Assembly (NCBI RefSeq): GCF_004337985.1
Contig: NC_043743.1
Coordinates: forward strand, 1,265,366-1,329,365
Origin: Pyricularia pennisetigena
Lineage: Eukaryota; Ascomycota; Sordariomycetes; Magnaporthales; Pyriculariaceae
DNA length: 64,000 nucleotides
Direction: 5' to 3'
A program made the position numbers and the translations under genes. Under the pieces are notes generated by a model. The model saw only the letters and a list, made by a program, of their open reading frames with translations. It did no database searches and was not told the DNA's origin. This document shows, piece by piece, positions 33,854 through 46,179 of the stretch (the stretch's first letter is position 1; each line of letters starts with the position of its first letter).

Positions 33854-36800
33854 CTACCTCCCTCCCCTATGATGCCCTCCCGACTGCATCTTCAAAATTT
33901 CACTCTGGAACCGCAGTTTGAATCCGTTGCAAAGCGCTCTAACGTCAGGATACTGACTACCCATCATCTCGTAAGCTCCAGGGATCACACGCACGCTCCA
34001 AGAACCGATCTTTGATGACCGGCTTGCCTTGAAGCAGAGCACGAAATATCCCGGGTGTTTTGTGTCCAAGCAAAACGCATAGGTTGACCGGGTCGGATTC
34101 GCATCCATGTAGGTCGTGAGCCATCGTTCTATGGTTTGCAAATGACAAGTTAGTGAATCCCATTTCAACCGTGAGCAGTAATGAAACTGTTGGAAAGACG
34201 CGATATGCTTACCAAGATCACTCCTTGACCCTTTCTGAAACTTGTCGCTCTGCATCAGCTCGTCAACCTTCCTGGCCATCGCCTTGACATGCTCGACGAT
34301 CAATTCGTCCAGATCGGAATAGGTGTACTTGTTGGCCACCTTGAGGGTGCGGCCCAACGCAAATTCGTTCTCCTTGTCGAGCTCCAGAACATCAATGTGC
34401 TGAATCACACCATCGGCCACCTTCCAAGTAATGGCAAGGTGGTCACTGCCTTTAGACGATGACCTGATAACCAGTTCACCCGGCGGCTGTGACCCAAGAT
34501 ATTGCTCCGCTTCTGTCGAGTTGAACGACTTGAACATCGGGTGCTTGATGACACGCTGCGCCCGGCCCGTGACGACATCCTTCTCCGTCAGGTCCGCTGC
34601 GTCCTTCTCCTCCTGCCGGAAATCCCAGTTGTCACGGTCGTGATCATGCATCTTTCGGTAAGGATAACGCAGTGCATCCTCGCGTACAGACATCTTGCAC
34701 ATGAAGTCTTTCCTGTTCAGCTCCAAAATCTTGGCACGCGTTGTCTGCCCCGTCTGGAGCACCTCTCGTGGTGTACTCCTGGAGGAAACCTCGTGCGCCT
34801 CAATGCGACCCTCGATTCCGCAGTCAAGCTTGACAATCGCAAAGTCCTCCTTGACCACCCGGACATTGACTGGCACGATCATCTGTTCACACAGCGAGTC
34901 TTTGGTCTCTCCGGTAAACATAGTGAAGATCTGGTCCGGCGTCAGCTGCACAAAGCTGTGTCGCAGCTCTTCGTAGGGCGACTGGAACTCGCCCCTGATG
35001 GCATATAACGTCGCCTTCTTGAGTAGTCCCTGTCTCTCAAGCTGTTCGGCGTAGTCCTCCATGCTCAAGTCATACAATGTCTCTTGACGGTTCTCCTTAA
35101 AGAGCCTGCGGACAACTGCGGGTGGGCCACCTTCGTCTATTTCGGCCTTAATATCCTCCTCGTCCATGTCAAGAGCATCGGCCGCCATTTTCCTCGCCAG
35201 TTCATAGTCCATTGGGTGGATGCGAGTCCCGTCAAGCGGATCGGCATCAGGGGGAGCACGCTCCTCCGATATGATGAAGAAAGAAGCGCAATTGTTCCAC
35301 ACACGAGGACCGACTACTTGGAGCTTTCCACTGTCGGGGTCACCGACAAGTTCGTCCCGAGTGTTTACAACTCCACCGTTTGCATTGATGGCTTTAAGAA
35401 CTGCAGTGGCCTTTCGGGGTCCGAGGCCAGCAACGTAGGGCAACAGGGCAGCCTCTCTGGGATCGCTGACGGCATCGTTGATGTCGACACCGCACAGGTT
35501 TACAATGTCAACTAGGACCGTTTCCAGTGTCCTTAAAAGCTTTGCTGGCGGAAGGAGGTTTTGGCAGGGGTGGATGGCCAGAGAGGTGTTGTCTTTGCCG
35601 AGCAAGCAGTACTCCTTGAGGGGGTTCTGCATATACCGGGCCAACCCAACACAGTAACGAGTTACTGGGTTCAAGTTCGGGTAGTCAGATAAACCACGGG
35701 CGCTGTCCTTGTAGAGTCTTGCAGTCTCATCGTTGACGACGACAACCTCTAGCAACTCCGTGCGGACTTCATCTGTGTCAGGGTCGTCGAATTCGTTACC
35801 CATCAGACCCTTCTCGTTGACGAGAGTCTCGATATCTTTCACGAGGCGGTGTGTGTCCGCAGACCACCCACTGACACCCACGACGTCAGGTCGTGTTCGC
35901 TCGACCACATCCTCGAAGGCGCTGCGTGCAGCCTCGTCGCGTCCAAGACTTCCAAATTTGCCTTGCTCGACGAGCTTTCCTGTGTCATCAACCATGGCCC
36001 AGCAAAGTAAATCTCGGTTTGGATCAGCCATCCCGTTGGAGATGACCAGGCAACGGGGCGTCATCCCCAGCATAAACCCCTTGGGCCTGAAAGGCGCCTG
36101 ATCTACACGCTTCGAGAACTCTTCGCGGCAGATCTTTAGAAGTTCGTCTTGGCATGCTGTGCGAAGCGACTCCTTCACTCCCTTGGTGATGATCTTCTCA
36201 AGCTTCGGGAATGCCAAGTCGAGAGCCTTCTTTCGCTCTTCGTTCCATGCATCTGCTCTCTCGCTGAAGTTTTCGGATTGAAATTCGCTCAAAAGGTTCT
36301 TTCGGAATTCCCTTTCGTTTTGCAGATACAAATGGACCTCAACAAGTCCCTCCTCCTCAGCTTTCATCATCTTGAGGAATATTTCGGGCCGTCTCGCCAA
36401 ATCACCAATAGTTTGGTTGATCAGGTATTTGATTTCGTAAAATGGGTGAGACTCGTCAATTTTGCGCAGACCCTTCTCAGTTCTCTTACAGTCGACAATG
36501 CCCATGTTGTAGTAGGCAACCTTGAAGTGGCGACGCATCCGAGGATTCAAGAACAGCTCCTCGGCGAACATGGACCGTGCTGCCTTGATAACATGCTCGG
36601 CTGTATCAAAGTAAGAGTCGGTAAGACTGTCGGCCAGGTCAAGTGGCATTTTGCTGTCATCTTCTGCCGAAGTCTTCTTTCCTTCTCTCAGAGCGTTTTG
36701 GGCGAGCTTGTCGGGAGTGATGCCGTATGCCTTGACGAAGTTGTAAACGCTACTGTTCCGGACGCGCTCAAAAACGCCTGTTGACTTGGCAACCCTCTTG

Positions 36801-38312
36801 ACTCCCTTGATGGTCCCGGCAGCAGCGAGATCCTTCATCTGGCTCGAATAATGGAAATGCATATAATCCTGAACATCCTGAAGTTCCTCGATAGTCTCTG
36901 CTCGGTAAACCATCTCGTCAAAGACGTCATCCTGTATGCCGGCATCCTTCAGGTTCTGGTACGACTTGTCAAGAATGTTGCGCTTTTCCACGAACGACCG
37001 AAACTTGAGGTCCAGGTCTACAATCCGCCAAAGATCCTCTAGCAAAAGCAGTTGAGCAGGCGGGCCGTCGTCGTCGCCAGGATGATCACCATCTTCGGGT
37101 CGCTTGTAGTGAAGCAGGTTGTCCTTGTAGTGGTGCAGAACGCATGGAACTTCCAGACCATCGGAGACGAAGAACTCGAGCGTTTTCTGGACAGCTCGCC
37201 TGAAGGGATTCCTCAGCTCGGGAGCAAGGTTCTTTTGCGGAAGCATCAACTTGCTGATCCATCGCCCCTCCTCCTTGAACTGTTCTGGTGTAAGTTGCAG
37301 ATCCTTGAACGGTTTCCTGTCGATTTGGAAGCGTTCAGGCTCATCGGTGAAGCGAATCTCGTTGTCTTCATCCGTCAACAACTTTTCCTTCAACTGTGAT
37401 GGCTCGAAAACGTCCTTGAGCTCGAGGGTTCGCTCCTCCTGCTTGCGGTCCTCTTCCTCGTCTTCCAGCTGCAAGGCCCAATCGTAATCTTCGCCATGGC
37501 CAAAGATGGCTTCAAAGTCCTCGAGAGCATCTTTGTCCAAGCCGCTAGTATCGACAACAACGCCACGATCACGAGGGCGGGCCACTTCCATGTCCTCGAG
37601 ACGCTGATTACGCTCCTCCTCATCCTCCGGAAAATCCTCCTCGATGAAGTCATCGAACTCGTCCGCCGGCCCCCCGTGGCTGGGGCGACTGCCGTAGTTC
37701 CTCTCGTCGACGTCTTCATCATCGGAAAATATCTGTGTGAGGTCTCGGCTTCGATTGTTTCGATCGTCATCGTCTCTGTGACCGCGCTTGAGTCGTTTGA
37801 ATTTTTGCTATCACAGGCATCTGTCAGTAGCTGCTGAAACGTAAATGGAAGTTGCTGGTGCTCGACTGAACTCACTTGGGATTCGGTCTTGTGCTCCCAG
37901 TCAGGGCGAGCTTCTCCAATCAAGTCTAGATCTTCTTCGTCGAGCTGGGCTTCCTCTTCGCGCTCGGCACGTCGGCGCTTCCGTCGGCGCTTGCGCGCAA
38001 CTTCGTCATCTTCATCTTCCTCATCCTCGTCTTCGTCGACGATGAAGTTCTCGCGGATCTACCCGTGTAGACAAAGTTAGTCAGTATTAGAAGACTTCTC
38101 TTGAACATTGGCTGAGTCTCAAAGGAAAGGATACGAACCCTTTGGGCCTCTTCCTCATCATCATCGTCTTCCTCCTCGCTTGAATCATCGACAGGCGCGG
38201 GTTTGTCGCGTCGGTTGGAGCCACCACCTCCGTCCGAAGCAAAGGACTCGTCATCTTCCTCATCATCAAGCTCGGCTTCGCCGTCGATCAGATTGCGCAG
38301 GTCATTGCTCAT
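33854..38312 (-). CDS. SPT6: Transcription elongation factor Spt6
   Basis: Exons 38312-38139, 38058-37876, 37807-34213 and 34128-33854 give 1,408 residues. The N-terminus is strongly acidic (EEEDDDDEEE, DEDEDEEDEDDE) with a basic KRRRKRRR patch, as in all Spt6. Then come the helix-turn-helix/Tex-like core, the YqgF RNase-H-like domain (RCLVISNGMADPNRDLLCW), a HhH region (LLPYVAGLGPRKATAVLKAI), an S1 domain (VKLDCGIEGRIEAHEV) and the tandem SH2 (HPMFKSF...GELVIRSSS; STYAFCLDTKHPGYFVLCF). The protein is a histone chaperone travelling with RNA polymerase II and binding the phosphorylated Rpb1 linker. The last intron (34212-34129, 84 nt) has no stop and is a multiple of three, so an unspliced form would insert 28 residues inside the SH2 region. 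The tail after the SH2 is very short and basic (GGHHRGGR). Confidence 0.95.
34129..34212 (-). other. In-frame, stop-free last intron of SPT6
   Basis: Donor GTAAGC and acceptor CATAG. Splicing joins DL-E-RWLTTY, the conserved SH2 sequence; retention would keep the frame open. Confidence 0.75.
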
Positions 38313-38984
38313 CGTGGCGGTCTTCGCGTGTGGCGCGTCGTCTTAAAAATATCTGACGTGGGTTGTAAAGAGCTTGATGAGAACAAAAGAAAATTACAAA
38401 CAAATCGAAAGGAATTGCAATGCCGGGAGCACCCAAGACCTTTGCTGGCGAAGGGGACTCGGAGGTAGGGGGTTAAGCCTGTTTGGGCAAACCGGCTGCG
38501 GCAGACTACACAACGGATTAGAAAGGGAAGTTGGCCTAGATAAAGGGTTGGATGGAATTTTTGTATTTTTTGTTGCGACGCAACTCCAACACGCTTACAT
38601 CTACCCAGCACGGCAAGCTAAAGCATCTGCAGCCTCGTGTCGTTGGCCAATCAGAATCTCTATGAGCCGATATAGTGGGCCAGATGGGTCGGGTCTGTGT
38701 GGGCCTTCTATCTGGCAGGTACTAAGAAGCCTTCAGCGCATTAACTTTTGCGTGTCACCTAGTTCCTCAATTGGTTGACGTTGGCTCTGCACGGCGGGAG
38801 TGGACATGTCAGTTTGTTAAGAAATTCTTAACTCAGGCAAACAACAGCTTTGATTGTAGGTATAAGCAACCCTTTGCGAGCATTTAAATTAAGCAAAGCA
38901 AAAGGCCAGGCGGCCTAGATGTGAATATGCTGGGAAGGTGAGAATAAACTATAGGCAGCTACAAGAATTTCTCCCATATTTTCG

Positions 38985-39019
<35 letters not shown>

Positions 39020-40591
39020 CCTCTCTTTCCAGGCACAAAGTATCCTTGGAATCTTATATAATACACGTTTGTCAACTGTGACCAGACCCTTCATTCATGC
39101 TCTCCAGATAGGATTTATCCCAAGTAGAGTGCATAGGTACCCTGCCGGTAGATCCCGTACCATGTTAATCTTTTTGAGACCAGGTTGTGGCTGTTGCTGT
39201 GGCGTGACTTGTTTTTTGGCGTTGGGAGCTGGTATCCTCAGATCTCTTAAAGACAAGCTGGCCCTACAAGTTGACTGGGAAAGCCTTGGTTCTGGAATGG
39301 ACCCTATGTTGAGAACTTTCATGGGTCGAGTTTGAGCTAGGCGTGGAGAGGAGCACGACTGATCTCCAGCTGGATAGCTTAGCCGTTGATACGGAGACAA
39401 CATGGGGTTTCTGTTCAATGCGTCTATTTGACGGGATCGTTTGAATGGATGCATGCATGTCGACCCTAAAAAATAAATCTATTATGTACAACGCAGACTT
39501 ACAAGAGCGTCTTTTCAACCATCTCAATTGGACCATGAGAACAGATACTTCTCGACCATGGAGGTTTTGGTTTTTGTGGTCGTCCCCATCCATGTCATGA
39601 CGGTGGGCACAGGTACCGTACCACGAGTTTCCAAACATCCAAATGTAGTCCAATCCTGGGCCTCGAATGAAGGTTGGCGCTGGGATCCATGGCCATTGCC
39701 CCTCAATCGGCAACCCCCAAACTTCCAAACTGACCCCACCACCATTCATTCGTCCACCTACCCTTAACGAGCTCCCGCCGCCGGCAGAAGATGTGGCGCG
39801 TCTTTTAAATGCGAATCAGCCGCCCACCCCCGACCAGACCTACCTGCTATGTACCTTGCGAAAGATTCGCTCAAACAGGTCCTATCACATTCATCGGACT
39901 TGTCCATATACAACACTGAGTGTGTTTGGTCTTGAGTCGGCTGTCCCGAGTACGTGTTGTCCTCAACCCATCTAGTGTTTTTTTTTCCTTCTTCTCTCGG
40001 TTGCCGTGTCATTTGCAGACAGGTGGTTCGGTACCTTTTTTTTCGACTGGTCTCCAACACCCCGCTAATCAGCTACTGCCCGAACCCCTTTTCCTTTATC
40101 TCGCGTTTGCGTACCTCAGCTAGCCCAGTCGCAGCTGGGTTTCCACGTTCCCAAACTATAAACTGTTTCGAGCACTTCACCTTGTCTTGGGGTTGCACCT
40201 TACTCGCACCCCGATCCAGAAGTCTGTTAATATTTGAGAGCTGCCAAAGTACAACTACTTACCTTTTGCATCTAAGTCTTACCCGGCTTTGGTTTCTTTC
40301 AGCTAAGCATCGACGGTTACTGCAGCCTGCAGCCCAATCCTGGAGCATTCAATCCGAAGGCAACCCGAGTATTTCCTTGTCCTCGACCACTTCCCTCAAT
40401 TGCCGGCGGACTTGACAAAATCCGGGCTTTTAGGCGAAGGCTTCCACCTTGGGTAGCAGCTGAACCAGGAGCAGAAAGAAGGCCCTTGGATTGCTGCCTG
40501 ACAGGTCCTACTCGGTCGAAACTGTTCTCCAATTTGACACTCGGCAATAGCAACTCTATCAGCCACTCGCCCAGTGCGACCCGCCATCAAA
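38313..40591. other. Divergent promoter region between SPT6 and MST7
   Basis: About 2.3 kb between divergent starts. It contains a 31-nt T run (38987-39017). From about 40,000 to 40,590 the + strand is pyrimidine-rich, likely the MST7 promoter and 5' leader. Frames at 39264-39749 lack domains. Confidence 0.55.
38987..39017. repeat. T31 homopolymer
   Basis: An uninterrupted T run in the SPT6-MST7 intergenic region. Confidence 0.9.
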
Positions 40592-42452
40592 ATGGCCGAC
40601 CCGTTTGCGCCGCGCACCATGAAGCGCAGGAATGTCAAGGGACTCGCCCTGACTCCTGCAGCACCGAAGCCGCCTCCAACCGCCGAGAACGCACCGATCC
40701 ACAGAGACTCTGATCAGCATGCACAGCTTGAGATTGGTATTGAGTTCAACCTGGATCTTCGCCCCGAGGACTTGGAGGTTATCAAGGATCTCGGTTCAGG
40801 CAATGGAGGCACGGTCAGCAAAGTCAGGCATATTCCCACAAACACGGTCATGGCGCGCAAGGTAAGAATATAACTAGTGGTTTTGTGAGGGTCTTGCTCC
40901 GAGATCAGGTTCCCCTGGCAAGGGGGCAATCGCTCACATCAAGCATCAGGTCATACACGTTGAGGCCAAGCGCGAGATGCGGAAGCGCATTGTGCGAGAA
41001 CTACAGATCATGCACAGTTGCAATTCTGAGTACATCGTCACATTCTATGGAGCTTTCCTCAACGAGAACAACGACGTCATCATGTGCATGGAGTACGCGG
41101 ATGTTGGGTAAGCCTCAAGTCCTAAAGCGTGGTTGTCTCAACAGTATTGGTTGCCGCTGCAAGTTGCTCCGGTCAGCCTTTGCAGTTTGATATTAACGGC
41201 GATGCCGTGGTTTAGGTCACTAGACCGCGTATCGAGGGTGTTTGGACCCATAAGAGTTGATGTGCTGGGGAAGATCGCCGAGGCCACCCTCGGAGGCTTG
41301 ACCTACCTTTACGCAAAACACCACATCATGCATCGTGACATTAAGCCGTCGAACATACTGGTCAACTCCAGGGGATCGATCAAGCTGTGCGACTTTGGTG
41401 TTTCGGGAGAACTCATTAACTCGATAGCTGATACGTTCGTCGGCACTTCAACTTACATGGCCCCTGAGCGAATTCAGGGCGAAAAGTACACGGTCAAGTC
41501 AGATGTTTGGAGTTTTGGTCTCAGCATTATGGAGCTTGCCATTGGCAAGTTTCCCTTTGCAGCAAGCGAACAGCTTTCAGATGCCGAATCGGCGCCTGCC
41601 GGTATCCTTGATCTTTTGCAGCAGATTGTACACGAGCCGGCGCCGAAATTGCCGAAGAGTGATGCCTTCCCACAAATCCTCGAGGATATGATTCAGAAGT
41701 GTCTTTACAAGAATCCGGACGACAGACCAACGCCGGAGGAGCTCTTTGTAGGTTCCACCCTTCCCCTCCGGAAGGGCCACCGCAAGCAACTGCGCATTGG
41801 TTTGCTATATGGCTGGCTCTAACGGCGTATCGTTCTTCAGGAGCGCGATCCCTTTGTGCAAGCAGCGAAGCGGACGCCTGTCGACCTACGCGAATGGGCG
41901 TTTGGTTTGATGGAGCGGGATAACCGCAAGTCGCACCTTGCACCGCAGCTCTCGCCGGCGACGGCAGACCTACTACGGTCAAGTGATTCGCCTACGGCGA
42001 CGTACCATGGCGACGACCGCCCGTTAGAAACTCCTACCTCAGGTGAGATCCCCATACTGGGAGCTATAGTGTCACCTCGTGACCAGTATGGCAGCATATC
42101 GAGTCGATCCCCGACGAGGGCCGGCGGAGGGATCGGCGGGCTTGGCAGACCAGGTGGATCGGCTGTACATCCGGGACTAGGGCCGAGAATGGCTACGACC
42201 AGCTCGATTCCAATGTCTTCGGGTGCTAGCTACCACGGGGTCTCGTCCTCGTCCGCCGATTATGCCTCCGCAATACCCGCCCCACCCTCGAGCGCGAGCA
42301 AGGCGACCTTTTCGCTACCCATGCGACCGGCCCCCGCCGGCACGATGCCTCCGCCCCCTCCGCGGAAAGAGACACCCGACGAGTCTAAGAAAGAAAGCAG
42401 GCGGCAGGCTTTGTTTGGCCCGCCGTCATCAACTGGGAGTTATGGTTTCTAG
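40592..42452 (+). CDS. MST7: MAP kinase kinase of the Ste7/MST7 class
   Basis: Exons 40592-40861, 40950-41107, 41216-41747 and 41841-42452 encode 523 residues. The N-terminus carries a MAPK docking site (KRRNVKGLAL, residues 11-20). The kinase follows: LGSGNGGTV loop (68-75), Lys90 at an exon junction, HRDIKPSN (182-189), DFG (202-204), and activation residues Ser212 and Thr216 in SIADTFVGT. These positions match what I recall for MST7 of the rice blast fungus, where the Mst11-Mst7-Pmk1 cascade drives appressorium formation and invasive growth. The C-terminal 180 residues are Ser/Pro-rich with a PPPPPR run, typical of filamentous-fungal Ste7 proteins. The in-frame ATG at 40574 upstream is a CTG/GTG-like read and was not used; MADPFAPRTMKRR is the conserved start. 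Confidence 0.95.
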
Positions 42453-45400
42453 GTTACTTTTTTTTTTCAGATGCGTTATGCTCAGGGGGGGGGGTTCTCT
42501 TTCTACTTGTTTCGATATTGGAGCTTGCGGGGGACAGAGCGCGGCCATTGATCTTTTCCATTCTACTCTTCACCAATTTCTCTAGACCCGAGTATACATC
42601 GCATTTTGTGTCCTGACTGGTGTGGCCATTGCCATGATCACCAAGCCTCTTGCCTCAAACAACAATGCCATTAAGATTTTTAGTCTGGACTCTGAAAGTT
42701 AGATTAGGCTCTTGTTGCGCTTCTCGGTATTGTGAAGCATGTAGGACCTGAATCAACTCTTCTCATTCAATAAGCGAGCAACGCTCATTCAACGATACAA
42801 CTGTCCGGGAGATGTCGTCCCGACTCTATTTTTGCAGGGTATACGAAAGTATCGGACTCTCCTGGGTATCAATTCGGGTACCGGAAGTGCCCGTGCCGCC
42901 GCACCGTGTAAACATTCGGATGAATGTTTTTAGAGAATAATGTTGGGGCAGAAAGGGCATTAGGCATCCCAAGTTTTCTATCCAAACTAGTCGATGGTCA
43001 TGCAAGGCAAGTCCAGGCTTATATTACCTTTTTTTTGCGAGTTGCTCTTATCCGCGATGGTGCCCCCTCGCGTTTCCGGTTCGGACAAGGCTGATCCCGA
43101 TTGACCGATGGTCGCTTTGGGCCGTTTTGGGAGATATCCCGGATTCAAGAACGACAATCCTCGCGAGTTGGGGTACGAAAGGGGAAGAAAGCGGCGCTAT
43201 GAACGTTTTCCTGTATCTGCACTCGACTCTCCCTCGTTATTTTATCCTTATAAGGCTTGTTATCGGCTGCAACCGGCAGCTTTGCTATCGAATCTTGTCA
43301 ATGGGCCCAGATTTAGGCTTTTGTCAAGCTAGAGGCGTTCCATCGAATTCGGCTTGTGATAGATCATGGTAGTTTATGGGGTGACTGGATTAGCGGGAGG
43401 GTGACGTGGATGATGAAGATGTCGATTGATCCAGGGGATTCACGGGTTAGAGGGACTCGGAAGAGAACTACAATGAAATGGAAATAAAGGTCTGGTCATC
43501 TCTGGTTGCTCTGCTATATGCTAAATCATCTGCTTAATGAAACTGGCTGGGAATGAGGTTGCGTCCAACAAGTCTGGTATCTACATCATGTAGCCAAAGG
43601 CAGCGCTGCTCGGAGCTCCTATGAAAGTAACGGTAATCGCTAGAAGTAACGCTCTTATGCATCCGAGCCGTGAGCCTTACTGCATGTTCGAAGCATGGGT
43701 GCCACCGGATCGGCTAAGCCAAACCAGGCAAGCTTTTTTTTTTCGGACACGGGCAGAACTTGGGACTGGACATGGCGCTTAAACATCCAAGCCATAGAAA
43801 CATCTCTAGGTATGCTTGAAAGTGAAATGCTTAACATTGATTGAGCCAAACCTTTCTGCGGGCCGTGAAGTATGGTGTAGAAGTTTGCAAAGTCTTTTGT
43901 TGATCAACGGATGCTATCTAGCTCCAGGTTGGAGAGTGGAATGATACGTTTATGATTCGTTTACAAAAAAAAAAAAAAAAAAAAAAGCAGTCTGTCTTGG
44001 AAATCGAGTTCCAGAAGCTGACTACGCACCAAGGAGCGTTATGTTACACTTGCAAGTGTCCCAAGCTTGTCAGGCAGGATACGAGAATCTATGAAGAAAG
44101 AGCATAGTCGATATATGTATGCGTAGAGCACATTGGAGCCACAGAATGGATCAGGGGTTCAAAGAAGCAGAGAGATCTAGCAGTTATTCAAGTGGGTGTT
44201 TGAGTTTCCCTTTTATAAAGCTCCTTCTGACAAACAGATCCAACACATTCTGCAATGCTGATCGTCTTCAGCCCTTATTAATATCCAAAGCAATTCTCAT
44301 TTCTCAGTACTTTTGCATACATCTGTACTCTCTGTCAACATCTATGGTTAACATCTTTACTAACATGAGGAATAAATCCCTCTCCACCAAAGCGGTGCAA
44401 TTTCCTACCACTCCAACGTCGCAAAACCTCCAGAGCTCCGATGAGATCCAGAGATGGCCGTAGAACGGAACGCGCGTATTATTCCAATAATTGGGGAGAC
44501 GACACTCGGGATGAATTGACCAAAGTCCCAATGGCGCCTTGTCCAGAGATTGACCAGACAACAGCCGCCAGAAAAAATGTTACCACGCCACCGTAGTCTG
44601 CACTCTCAGAACCGCACTAGGCTGCTATATCTCATAGAACCCAAGATGGCCTATCTTCTCTGGAGGACGTCCTCACCAAAAACACTGCGCCTCAACTTTC
44701 GGGATACGTATTTAGAGTCTCGGCCCCCGTTTCGCGGTGGTTCAAGGACAGTGACAAGTGTTCGTGCGGCAGACATTTTACAGGAGGACATTTCTTGACC
44801 ATTCTGCAGTGGCCATGGCTTGCTCAATGCATCTCGGTCAGAAGACAGGTTTGGGCCTGCTGGTACTGGCACCGATGGCCCAACTTCTGGCAATACCTTT
44901 TTTTTCGAAATAGAAACCCTTTGGGCTGTAATTCCAAAGGTCCATACTTCTCGTCGCTTGTTCTCTACAACGCCACTTTCCACAGCCGTCCATGTGTTTT
45001 TGGCAGCTGCAGGGGTTGATACCGACCCGCGAAATGCTTGCGCGTTTGAAATGTAGGTGCGCATGTCAATTCGTTGCGCACGAGCAGGTGGTGGCGTGTC
45101 TCTTGGAGGCATGTATGTTGGGAGTGCGCAAGCGTATGATGACAGTGGGAGGTGAGGTGTCAAAAAAAAAAATTAAAAAAAAAAGTTAGACAAGCTCTGC
45201 GCACCCCAAACTCAATGGGCTCAATTTCCAGATCATAACCAAATCATAACTCAATTAAACAGTCATCCGAACAGATGAAATATGAGAGTTCCGACGACGG
45301 AGAAAAGGGGTAATAATTGCACTTGATCTGTACTATATTTTCAACGGCGGAGATGCATCACGGAGCAATCCATGGCCACGGGACACCATGTGCATCACCG

Positions 45401-46179
45401 TTTAGACTAAATCATTGAAAATGGTGCTTTGACTTTTTCCTTTCCAGCCATGGACGTCGGCGCAGATCATCTACCCTTGCAAGGAGTGAATCAACATTCT
45501 CGGCAAAACAGATGCTGCTGACCTGGCCATCAGGGGGGGTAAAGCTTGATTACGACTGCCCGCCTCGGGCCGCGTGGTGTTTACGGGCGAGCAGTGCTTC
45601 TTTTGGGAAAGAGTGGTGACTCGGGAAATAACGCACTTGATCAAGGCCAGGTGTTTGCAGTGCTGCAATAGGACAAAAGGTGGCGTAATAGAAGGTCGTC
45701 GATTCAACTTTTGCCCAACTTATTCATCCCAGGGTAGCAGTCCTTGATGGTACGACCCCGCTTTTGGTGGATGATCCCTGTACGCTTACACTACAGCAGC
45801 TAGTCGCGATGTCCACGGCCTTCCCGCGCGTGAAAACACGTATATGGTCGCTATTCATTGCCCTTCGATTGGCAAACAAGTTCCGTGACCACGATTCGTC
45901 CTAGGTTAATATTTGCCTCAAAATGGAAGCTTACGAGTAAGACTTGTAAACAACAGGTAAACAACTTAGGACGAGCTAATCAGGTCCTTGTGGTGAACTG
46001 CTGAGCATATATGAGCATTATTTATTTATTAATCTTTAGCCTGCTGCCAGGCCTCTAATCAGGTATGTTGCCGAAGGAGCCTTTCCTTTCTGGACCTTTC
46101 CGCACTTGAGCCTGAACCAAGGCCTTTCTTCCCCAGAAATCTGACAGACACTAGTGCTCAGCACATTCGCCAAACCAGA
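42453..46179. other. Gene-poor region downstream of MST7
   Basis: About 3.7 kb with no supported gene. A run of 22 A lies at 43965-43986. The longest frame (minus, 44651-45163, 170 aa) starts without a convincing context and has no domain; it could be a dubious or lineage-specific gene. No transposase or reverse-transcriptase motif seen. Confidence 0.5.
43965..43986. repeat. A22 homopolymer
   Basis: An uninterrupted A run in the gene-poor stretch. Confidence 0.9.
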
